This document shows positions 19,683 through 30,300 of a stretch of 64,000 nt of DNA, piece after piece; within the stretch, counting starts at the first letter, position 1, and each line of letters begins with the position of its first letter. This DNA comes from Manihot esculenta (Eukaryota; Streptophyta; Magnoliopsida; Malpighiales; Euphorbiaceae), in NCBI RefSeq assembly GCF_001659605.2, contig NC_035168.2, positions 62,001-126,000 on the forward strand, written 5' to 3'. Made by a program: the position numbers and the translations under genes. The notes below the pieces were generated by a model that worked only from the letters and a program-made list of their open reading frames with translations, searched no databases and had not been told where the DNA came from.

Positions 19683-20950
19683 ATCTCTTATAATTATGTA
19701 CAGATGGGAGACTTTGACTATTTGAAGCTTCATCCATATTGTGTTCAAAAGAGTCTACCAAAAACTAGCAAGTCACTATTACAGACCATATGATATTGTG
19801 GATAAAATCGGAAAGGTCGCTTATAAGTTGAAACTACCACAAGCAAGCAAATCCACTCGATATTTCATGCCTCTCTTCTTAAAAAGCAATTAGGAGCCAC
19901 ACACACTACTTGTATTGCATTATCGACAACAGCTGAAGATGGAGATTTGTTGCTTGAACCCGAGGCATTATTAAACACCATAGTTTTAAATGCCGGTCAT
20001 AGTCGCGGGTAATGAAAACAGGCCAGTAACAACCGTAACGTAATGGTAACGGCCTAGTGCTACGCAAATTTTTTAAAATAACTTGCAAAGTTCATAAATA
20101 AAATGATATTGATTAGATTTAATTTAGAACAATATATACAAATGCATAATAAATATAAATATATAAAATATAGATTATTTAACTTAAGTTAAATATCATA
20201 TAATTTAAAATAAGAAAAATCAACATAATCTTTATAGATGGAGTAAACTAATAGCTCAAAATATAATTTTAACTCAAAACTAACACTTTAATCCACAAAA
20301 ATTTACAAAAAAATAAGAAAAAAAAACAACAATTAAAAACTAAAATAGATAAAATTTAACTAACTTTTTAGGATAAATAAATTTGGAAATAGAGTAGTTT
20401 ATAATGGATTCAAGTTTATACGATAAATATGCACGAAAGATTGAAATTTGAAAGAAAAAAGGAAGAGAAAACTTAAAAATTATAGTTTTTGAAGCTGCTG
20501 AAAAGTGTATAAACTAATAAAAATGAGAATAGAGAGCAGAAGATAAAAAATATAAAAGAATTTTAATTATTGATAATGGCCGTTACTGTTATGTAACAAT
20601 CAGTAATGAACATTGTTACGTAACGGTCGTTACGCCTGCAAATCAGGAGGGGCCGTTGTATAACGGAATAATGGGTAACGCCCCAAAACCCATTATATAT
20701 GTGCCTACCGTTATTTAAAACCATGTTAGATACCCACTGAATTAAGAGAGGATCTAAATTTGTGGAACAAAGCTCAATTCAGTGGAAACATTTACCACCA
20801 GAAGATGTCACCTGGAAGGACACACGTGAGATCACTGAAAGCTTGTTCACTACCAACCTTGAGGACAAGGTTGAGGTTATTGGGGAAGGTATTGATAAGC
20901 CACGAAAATCCTTAAGGGTGCCTATAAAGAATCTGAAATATTATGATTAG
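19683..20950 (+). pseudogene. gypsy B integrase tail and chromodomain (plus), split by a hAT element
   Basis: From 19684 the plus strand reads MGDFDYLKLHPY, then with frameshifts PKTSKS, KIGKVAYKLKLPQASK and FHASLLKKQ (post-integrase SH3-like region), then LLLEPEALLNT. After the insertion 19979-20725 it resumes with an IKRGSKF segment, VEQSSIQWKHLPPEDVTWKD (chromodomain) and a basic tail ending NLKYYD before a stop at 20948-20950. It picks up almost exactly where the minus-strand gypsy B copy at 8966 breaks off, with only the residues around the copia insertion missing. It is not functional. Confidence 0.85.
19979..20725. mobile_element. hAT-like non-autonomous DNA transposon (747 bp)
   Basis: Terminal inverted repeats: CATAGTTTTAAATGCCGG on the left, and CATGGTTTTAAATAACGG as the reverse complement of the right end. 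Flanking 8-bp TSDs are TTAAACAC (19971-19978) and TTAGATAC (20726-20733), with two mismatches. Removing the element and one TSD restores a continuous chromodomain frame of gypsy B. Subterminal regions carry repeated GTAACG/CGTTAC motifs (20030-20052; 20580-20690), a usual hAT feature. The interior is AT-rich with no transposase. Superfamily assignment rests on TSD length and CA...TG ends. Confidence 0.72.
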
Positions 20951-21800
20951 TGGCTTAAGTGGGTCAAGTCATCATGCAGTACATACAGCTCATGTATATG
21001 GGGAATGCGGAAATGAAGAATGGACGTGGGCATGCTCTTGCCTGCAGTTAGATTTAATTTAGTATTTATTTTCAGTTCTTTGCATTTTCTTTTCAGTTCT
21101 AATGTGGTCCACTTCTTAGAAACGTAGCCTAGGAAATAGAAAAAGTTGTTGCTATTTGCATAATATTTAAATTCCTCAGATTATGAGAATGGCAGGCATT
21201 ATTTTTCTACAAAACAACTATGTAAGGTCCATTCTCACCCCAAGTAGAATTTTGTTCATTCTTTTTTATTTAAAAGTTTTAACCGGAATCTATCAAAACT
21301 CTCTCTATTTTTCAGAGAAAGATTTTTTTATCTCTCATTGGTTTGTTTTCTCTGATCCCATTATCTGCTTACTCCTCACCTGTATGGCCTCCTCCGCCTC
21401 TTCAGGTGGATGAGATATTTTTTTTAAATATTAGTCGTGCAATTTAGTGGAAGGAGAGTTTGTATTTTAGGATCTTGGTTTCCTTTGTAACTTATTCTAT
21501 GGGTCTTCTCCATAATACATCTATCTCAATTAAGCTTTGTCGCACGCTACAATCTTGTGGTGGAATGTAAGACGCCTTGAAAATGGGAATCTCAAGGGTT
21601 TATAACCAACTGCTTCTATTAGTTCGCACCCCTAAAGATCGTTGATGTCGTATAGAGCTTTCCATTTAATTTTACTGCAAAACTTAGAGATGGAATTATT
21701 TTTCAATGTTTAAAGGCTCTGTTATTTTAAATTTGGTCTTACATGTGCATTTCTCTTATCGTTTTGTGTTACTGCAGACTAGAGAAGGTGGTCGATATAA
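20951..21800 (+). other. gypsy B 3' noncoding region, probable LTR
   Basis: About 850 bp without coding capacity follow the chromodomain stop. T-rich leader-like sequence (21230-21420) and a sequence resembling a transcribed LTR are seen, but I could not fix LTR borders or a polypurine tract. It ends at the MITE TSD (21792-21800). The ORF at 21183 has no recognisable similarity. Confidence 0.4.
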
Positions 21801-22802
21801 GGACTTTTTATAAAATAAAGTTAAAAAATATATATATTTTTTAAATTCTGATCCGCGAGAAAATATTTTTCGGAATAAGGTGAATCGGTCCTCTACCGCA
21901 TTTTATAAGTGCGGTAGAGCCTACCCCTACCGCATTTATAAAATGCGGCGAGAGTTATGAATTCAAAAATAAAATTTTTTTAAATAAAGAAAATTTTATC
22001 ACACTTTTAAAGTGCGTTAAAATTTGATTTAAAATTTTTTTTAAAATAAAAATTCTATCGCAAAATAAAAATGCGATAGAATATTAAGCAAATTTTAAGA
22101 GGATTGCAAAGATCTGAATCAATTTCTCAATTTTTAAATTACCGCACAAGTGTGGTAATCCAAAGATTTGTTTCATATATATATTATATTAATTTTATTT
22201 ATTTATTTATATATAAAAAATATATATAATTATAAAAATTATATTAATATTAATCATTTAATATAATAATAATAATTGTATATAAATTTATTTTAATAAT
22301 TAAAATTATATATATATAACATTGTAATTATATTTATTTTAAAAATAATATCATATATTTTATATTTATTTATAAAATTTATTATTTTTATTAAAATTAT
22401 ATTTATAAATAAATAAATAAAATATTTATGAATCATAAAAATTTAAAAATATATATATAAATAATTAAAATTACGGAATGTAATAAAAATAAAATAATAT
22501 AATTACAAATAATAAAATAGAAAAATAATGCTAATGATGTCCCAAGTGTTCTCCCGTGCCATATGGACGTCCGTTTCTTTCACGTGGTCGTCGAGTTCTA
22601 TATGGTTTACGGTCACCACTTGTACCTTCACCTTCAAGAGCAGCAGGATTAATATTTAGATCAGGAGCCACCGAGTTCGGATCTTATATTATAGTATAAT
22701 ACGATGATAAATAGATATCAACCCTGATTCGAAAAATATTTTCTCGCGGATCAAGATTTAAAAAATATATAGATATTTTTAACTTTATTTTACAAAAAGC
22801 CC
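21801..22802. mobile_element. Mutator-like MITE (1002 bp) with ~80-bp TIRs
   Basis: The left end begins GGACTTTTTATAAAATAAAG, and the reverse complement of the right end begins GGGCTTTTTGTAAAATAAAG. The similarity continues through GATCCGCGAGAAAATATTTT for about 80 bp. A perfect 9-bp TSD, TCGATATAA, lies at 21792-21800 and 22803-22811. Long TIRs plus a 9-bp TSD indicate the Mutator superfamily. The interior is very AT-rich, contains several CCGCA...TGCGG inverted pairs (21888-22085, 22141-22158) and a short coding remnant. No MURA transposase is present. Confidence 0.88.
22531..22683 (-). pseudogene. Short coding-like remnant inside the MITE
   Basis: This is a minus-strand frame of about 50 codons, with higher GC than its surroundings. 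It starts after a stop with DPNSVAPDLNINPAALEGEG and continues with a basic, Arg- and Gly-rich tail (RTRRPRERNGRPYGTGEHLG) to a stop at 22531-22533. It could be the C-terminus of a host gene captured by the element or of the element's ancestral protein. The Arg/Gly tail loosely recalls plant mobile domain proteins, but I do not recognise it with certainty. Confidence 0.4.
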
Positions 22803-22811
22803 TCGATATAA

Positions 22812-23420
22812 TGCATTACTGCTGGTTACTCAATAGGTAGTGATTGGTGTACTTAGCCTGATGTTAGGCCAGTGAGTTTTCTCTTAATATATCTATATTT
22901 GTTTAAATTTGATTTAGATTTGTTCTACATATAATTTGTAATTTATGGACTTAATCAGTCATTATTAATAAATATATACCCTTGATAAAAAAGTTAAAAA
23001 TTATATTTTTCTTTAAATATTTAAAAATATTAAATTTATCCTTAAATTATATTGAAGGGGCAAAAATATTAAATTTTATTTTTTAAAATTATTATTAAAA
23101 AGTTAAATAAATTTAAATGAGAGAAAAAAATAAATAATATTTGTATTAAGCTTTTTAATAATTAAAAGATAAATTTAAATAAAAAATTAAATATTAGTGT
23201 ACTTAACTCTGGTTGTATGGTTGAATTAGTTTTTTTTTAAATCCCTCTAAACTTTTTTTCACTTTTTACCATTCTTTTTTATTTCTTTCCATTAATTACA
23301 CTTCCCACACCCAAACGTAAACACCAGTGAGTATCGCCGTTAACACGGTTAAAGTAGGTAGGTTGATGGGTACATTTAAACAAGTTTGTCATTTTTATTT
23401 TATCTTAAATTCCTTTGGGC
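22812..23420. other. AT-rich interval and likely promoter region of the hydrolase gene
   Basis: Remaining gypsy B flank (about 22812-22870) is followed by AT-rich sequence with A/T runs. No gene is seen. Pyrimidine-rich tracts at 23240-23300 precede the inferred 5' UTR of the hydrolase gene. No convincing TATA position could be chosen among many. Confidence 0.4.
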
Positions 23421-24382
23421 AAAGCAGAAAAATTTTAGAGGGAGAAACAAACAAAAGAACGAACAAAAAAGGTGGAGAAAAAGCTCCAGTAGAAAAAGGA
23501 AAGTTGTGTCGCAGCTGTTGCCTCGGCCCCTCTTGTCTCTGTCTTCCAATGCCCAGCTCCCGACGACACCCATTTTCTGGTCAAGTAAGGAGAGGCCGTC
23601 AAAGGAAGTTAAAAACTTCTTCTTCTTCTTCTTTTGTTTGCCTGCCCCTCTTTATCTCTCGTCGACTATTTTCTTCCCCCTATTGGGCTTTTCCCAATCT
23701 GCATTGCTGTTGACAAGGAACCTGTTATTTTAGGTCTTGAAGCGCCCCCATTTCTTAAAAGTTTTTCCTTCCTCCAAATATATTGAGTTTTATCTTTGAG
23801 AATAATTCATGAGTCAAACATCAACTTTCATTCTTTTAGTGGGTGCTCAGAAGTTTTATAGTTTTGAGATCTGAAATTTTGTTGGCTTTGTTCTTTTGAA
23901 AATGTGCATTTTATTTGTGCTTATCTTTATGTAGCTATGCTGCTTATTCATTTTTGCAACCAGTAACTAGTGATTCTCTCTTTCTTTCTCTCTCTCCTTT
24001 TCCCGGGGTTTATTAAATTTGTAGGAAATGAAGGTGGAAGATGAAGGCTAGCGCCACCAGTTGAATTGAGTTTTCAATTCCAAATTTCAAGCTGCTGGAA
24101 TTCCAAAGTCCAAACACAAGGGAAGAGAACTCTCCCCCACATTCCTGGAGGGACTTCCTTCTTGGTTTCTGTTCCTTACATTGTTCCTGACATTTGTATG
24201 TAAATTTAGAGGAATCAGATTTATACACATATCCATTCCCCTTCCAAGAGAATAATTAGATATGGTAGAGTAGAGAGTAAATGCTGGTTGAGCGTTCTCA
24301 CTGGTTATGCTCTTCTATCTCTTTAGTTTCTATTAAACGGGAAGATCCTACAGATGCCCTATCAGAAGCGACACTCTAGGAT
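23421..24382 (+). other. 5' UTR of the hydrolase gene with a UTR intron
   Basis: Purine-rich then CT-rich leader (23421-23584), a possible donor GTAAGG at 23585 and a possible acceptor TCTTTAG at 24326 would give a 742-bp 5' UTR intron. The second UTR exon (24327-24382) leads to the ATG at 24383. Overlapping ORFs at 23327-23733 show no conserved protein pattern and probably lie in UTR. The exact transcription start is not visible. Confidence 0.45.
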
Positions 24383-27300
24383 ATGATTGATCAATTCATC
24401 AATTTTGTTATTCGCCCTCCCAGGTTTTATTTTGCTCGTACATTATGGATATATATCCTTAAAACGTAAAGCTACTGCTTATCTAATGCTTCTATATGCC
24501 GTTTTTGTGCTGGACATATAGGGCGGACTATAACCCAGATCAGTATTTATGGGAGAAGGATTTCACTCTTGCTGGTAGAGCATACAAGAGACAAGACTTG
24601 GAGGCAAGTATGCACATCAATTCACACTACTTTGTACCCTTTGCCTTTGTCCCCCTCATTTAGTACAATGTATGCAGACTCTGTGCTGATTTTGAAGCCT
24701 GCTATTTTCCTGCTCTCATTATTTGCAGCTTACAAATGCAAGGGGTCATACCTTGCAGTGTAGCCACTATGTGCCATCACCTTTTCCTGAAGACACTCCT
24801 CTTCCTTGTGTTATATACTGCCATGGAAACAGGTAAACGATGGTCATTGAGAAAATTTCTTTCATTGGATACTTCCGTATAGTTTTGCATATTTATAATT
24901 CTATGTACAGATAGCTTATATCTTTATTGATAAAGTGCTATATACTTGTTCACATGATGTTCTTCATTCATTTGCCACACACATAATATGTTCTTCATTC
25001 ATTTGCCACACACATACTTTCTTTTCTTTTCTTCCCCCCCTTTTTTTGTCTATGAAGATCATGAATTTGCATTCGACCTCTTTTAAGAAAGATCAAATTT
25101 TTTTCAAAGAGTGCTTACTATAAATAGAGGCAGAAACTTAGTCTACTTCCATCTTGCACAATAATGCAGTGGATGCAGGGCAGATGCAAATGAGGCTGCA
25201 GTAATTCTTCTACCATCAAATATTACTGTTTTTGCTCTTGATTTTTCGGGTTCTGGCTTATCTGATGGTGAATATGTTAGCCTTGGTTGGCATGAGGTAT
25301 TCCTCTCTTTACTAATGTCATATGACCCAAATTTGTCTTTCTCTCTTCCTCAATTCTTTTTGTTTGTCTAACAGAGGCATGACCTCAAAGTTGTGGTTTC
25401 ATATCTACGAAGCAATCAGCAAATATCACGTATAGGCCTTTGGGGGCGATCAATGGGGGCAGTTACTTGGTACTCAGATCATTCATTTCTTACTTGTTTC
25501 CGACTCAATATTTTCTTGGAGTGTTTAAAGGTTTTAGCTTCTTAAATAGGATTATGGGATGCTCAAGATCATGTTATAAAGTGATATATTTAATGTTTTT
25601 TTAGCTTTCTATCATTATGAAAAATACAAGATGCTAGCCTACATTCTAGTATGTTAGCTTTTGCCCTCTTAACCTCATTATATAGCTTATATGCAGTCTT
25701 TCTGAAATATGATGCAGCCTTCTCTATGGAGCAGAAGATCCATCCATAGCTGGAATGGTGTTGGATAGTGCATTCTCTAATTTATTTGATCTAATGATGG
25801 AACTTGTAGATGTGTACAAAATTCGGCTTCCAAAATTTACAGTATGCTTCTCTCTCTCATAAAACCAAAGGAAGCATTGTAGACACATGCTCTTAAATGT
25901 TGGGAGTTGAAGTGACTCCTTAGTAAACTCAGCAATAATTAGAGTAAAACAAAAGGCAATGCCTTTCATATGCTATTTCCTTTATTTACTATCCTCTTTG
26001 AATTATTTTTGGCAGTTAAACTCTCAGATGCTTTTGCAATTTATTGATGCCTTCTCTAATGATCTTTATTTTGGTTTCTGATGGATAGTTATGAATCACA
26101 TTTTCAGTTCTCAAGTTCATAACACTTTGATATGCAATATGAAATTTGTGTAAACATGTTTCTTTTTAGGTTTGTAACTTTTGAAGACCAATGCTGTTTT
26201 ATATTTTATCAGTGTTTTTATCTATAGTTGCATCTTTTGATGACTCCCATGGAATGGCCTCTGAAAATTTATTGAGTTTTCCGTCTCTATTTACATAAGC
26301 TAAGTATACATATGTAATCTTAAAATATGAGGTAGGTAAACTGCAATTTTGAATTTTGTGTTCATGATGCCTACTTGTATAATGAACTCTTTTGCCTTAA
26401 CTTCGAATCAGGTTAAGATGGCAGTACAGTACATGCGGCGAATAATTCAGAAGAAAGCAAAATTTGATATTATGGATCTTAACTGCCTAAAGGTTTGAAT
26501 TTGTTGTTGAGTGTAGATAAATTGCTTTCTGTTGAGAATGTTGATTTTGTATGCTGTTGAACTTAAACTGAATAGGAACTTTTTTTTGCTGAATGATTAA
26601 GAAATCATAACCTTTTAACAAATTATCAATCTTAACCAATCTTTTTAATTTTATCAATTTTGTCCCAACCTTTTTGTGTGGTTTCAATCTTAGCAGTTCA
26701 ATTTCCGTTGATTTTTATTTATTTATTGTTGAATTGGTTAAAAATATTAATTTTAAGTCAATATCCCATTTTACTCCTTCCCTCCCTTCAAGAATGATTT
26801 GTAGTAGGAGGAAAAGCATGGAGTGGCATGAATTAGACCATTTCTGACTTCTCAGAATGTAACAGTCTCATGAGCTTTTCCCCCTTCTTTTGTGAGGGTT
26901 CTATTTTGTCTAGAAATTTTTCTCTAGAGGCCTTCAACATTTTTTACACAATCTAGGTGCTTTAATATGGTGTTGCCCAAATGTGACAGCCCCAGGAGGA
27001 ATTGAATTGGGTTCATTGTGGAGAGGAGAGACACGGGGGGGGGGGGGGGGGTGTATTTTGATTTATGGTTAAGGTTCCATTTGATTTAACAATAATAAAT
27101 TTATTGACTTGAATTGGATTACTAAATTTAAAACTAATTCTAATGGTTGTGGCTTTAAGAAAAGCTTTAATATGATTCATAATTGGAAAAACGTGTAAAT
27201 GTTTATTGATGCAGGTTGCACCCAAAACATTCATTCCTGCTTTATTCGGACATGCTAGTGAGGACAAATTCATTCAGTCCCACCACTCTGACCTCATCTT

Positions 27301-30300
27301 TAAGTCCTATGCAGTAATGCATCATCCCAAAGACCTTACATTTCTCTTTAACATATTTGCTTATTTCTGAGAAGTTAACCAGATTTCTTAACATATTTGC
27401 TTATTTCTGAGAAGTTAACCAGATTTCTGGTTCTGTTCAGGGGGACAAAAATATGATAAAGTTTGATGGTGATCACAACTCCTCTCGACCCCAGTTTTAT
27501 TATGATTCAGTTTCCATTTTCTTCTTCAATGTCCTTCACCCTCCTCATAGTTCTGCTTCTTCAAGTAAGCTTGAGAAGTATTACAATTTGGGCGATATGA
27601 AAGTTGGTGATGTCACAGATGAGGTGATTTCCCTTTATGTATGGTGCTTTTTGAAGAAGATAAAGATTAGAATATTAACATTGTAAATCCAGTTGCTGAT
27701 TTGGTAATTAGTCGTTTGCATCCTCCTCCTGTTTTTGTCCACTATCTTATCATGTCTGTACTTGTAATCTCTGTCTATCCATCTCAACTTTATATTGCAG
27801 TAAGATGCTCAATGCCTAGGGGGGGATGATGGCAAGTTCTAGTCTACTTGGTGATAGGGCAACCAAGGTTTTGTTGTCTGTGATTCTCTGGATAGGTTTT
27901 ATATGTTATCTAATAAATAATTGTTAACTATGCTTTTTTATTTTTGCACTATAGTGGGGGGTAGAATTCAAGTATCAAAGCACATGTTTTTTTTTAATGA
28001 CCTTGAAATTATAATGCTTTTGGAGCCAATATTAAGTGGAATTGAAAGTGAAGTAAAATTGTGGTCAGAAAGTGAATTGAAATTCAAAGCCTCCTTTTAG
28101 AGCATTGCAGGGTAGATTCAGTATGTGCATTTAGTGTTTGTGCGAGTTAGGGTACAAAAGTCGGTGTTTTTAGGATTTATTGTTTTGTTGGAAAGTAGGA
28201 TTATGTTTCAATTGGGTCCCATTTGGCTCTACAGAAAATGGACATTTACTTCCTAATTTCTAAAATGTAGCCTTTCTGTGAGACCTTAGAATTTGATCAA
28301 TTGGGATTTGATATCCCAAAAAGGGAGGCTAACAAGTTACTGGAAATTCTGGGAAGCAAGAAGGTTAGGTTTAAAATTGGTTGGCATTACCTAAAATTAA
28401 GCAGTGAATTGAGTAATCTTGTCATATAAGGAGGATTGTATGGCTGGTTTGTGAATAACCAAATAAGTCATGATTGTAGTAATCGTATAAAAGTTCAACT
28501 ACAGTTTTCTGTCCTTGTGTAATTAATCATTATAACTAGGAAGGGAACACATCTTTATATAATAATAACTTTCTGCATTTTCTGAATAGAAAATTTTCTG
28601 AATAAGAAACTTATGGACTCTTAAATAGAATGATCCGCAGCTGAACTTTTCAAATTTAAGGTTAAGAACTAAATGAATAAATAATCACTCGACTTCTTGT
28701 TTCTTAACTGTCATCCCTTCGAATTGAACTTGTCCTTAGCTTAGAATGTATAGAATCTTAAACTAAGAAGTAAGAACTGTACAAGTGAGAAGGCATAAAA
28801 GCTTGTTTGACTTTCTTTCTTCAGAAAGTAGCATCAAGCTGGAGACTATCTATGGAATGGGGCTAGCAGTATCTCTGGAGTTATGGAAGTCCATAATTTA
28901 CGTGAATTGCATACTCACTCGCCTATTGTTCAAACTAAATGTTATACTAATCTTGCTCATTTGAAATTTCCATTATCTTTGATGTGCTTTTTTTTCTGTC
29001 TCTAGCTTCTTTTTCCTCCAGAACAAAGAAAACGCATAAAGATAATGGAGATTATGGTATAGAGGTCAATTATTTTGATCTGAGTGCAAATATAAAATTC
29101 TGGAATTGAAGGATTAAATTCCTGGTATCAAGAAGATTATAAGGATTACAGGCGTATATATATTTTTGGACATTTAACTGATAAGCAAAGTCTTAAATTT
29201 CATCTAGGATTAATGAGATTTTATTTATATATAAGGAGAGTTGTTGGCTGTCATTTTAAAGGAGGGAGTAAGCCTATGAATGCCATTCTTTTTAGTGAAA
29301 CTGTAAGACAACCTAACAAACCACAAATGCAAAGTGAAGAGAAGTATAAGAAAGAAGTGTTTTTTCCCCTTTTTAATCAAATCCTCAAATACTAGATTAT
29401 ATAGATGTTTATAGAACTTGACTAATCCTTTCCTATTAAAATTAGCAATAATATATGGGATATTTTTAACAAATTTAAAATAAAAATATAATAATGATAA
29501 CTTTTCCTATGTAGCAAACAAATCAAAACTCTCTGATAGAAAGTTCAAAAAGCGAAAAAAATAATAAAAATAAATTTTTAGCGTAACACCCATTGCCCGT
29601 CTATAAAATAGCTCAATAAAGGATCCCACATACTATACTATATGCATTTATATAGGTAGACTTAAATTGACTTTTACATTATCAATTGTTATTTAATTTG
29701 TTTAAATACTATTAATTCACAAAAATAATTTTAAATGGAGAAACTGCAAGAGTCTCCTCTGTTTATCAGCAATTATCCCTGTGGAAAACAGTTATAAATT
29801 CTCAATATTTACTCAATGCACACTATTAAATCCATAAATAGAACATATTAACTTAAAGTAGTAAACATATTGATTTATGATGACCCCCGGGCTTCGCCAC
29901 CTCAAGGTAAGGCCGGGCCCAAGAAGACAGTACCGGCCCTAAGCCCATGAAGTCTTCTTTGAACGACCGGTCCAGCATCTCCAGCCCTGACCCAGGCATA
30001 TGGGGCAGGCCGGGTCACCCGCGAGCCTAGGTCCAGCAAGGAAAAGTCCAGCCCGGTGACGTGGCATAAGGAAGGACAGCAGGCCCAGTCACTTCGCAGC
30101 CCTGCCCGCCTGTGCGCCGGGGGAATTAAATGGTCGCCTGGCATGGAGAAGGGCTCTGACATTTTCGTACGTATGGACCCGCGTGACATAGACAAGTGGC
30201 ACTATAGCAGAGAGGCCATTAGGCGTCACTAGCAAACAAATTGAAAGGAATAAAAGGGGGAGGAATACCTTCCTCCCCGGCAAAGCTTACACAACTACTG

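Noticed and set aside
23327..23733. Two overlapping ORFs upstream of the hydrolase ATG
   Set aside because: Ser/Phe-rich and Lys-rich low-complexity translations of a CT- and A-rich leader; no recognisable domain; better explained as 5' UTR.
29902..30283. Two minus-strand ORFs in the hydrolase intron
   Set aside because: They lie wholly inside the 454-bp solo LTR and are shadows of its high GC content.
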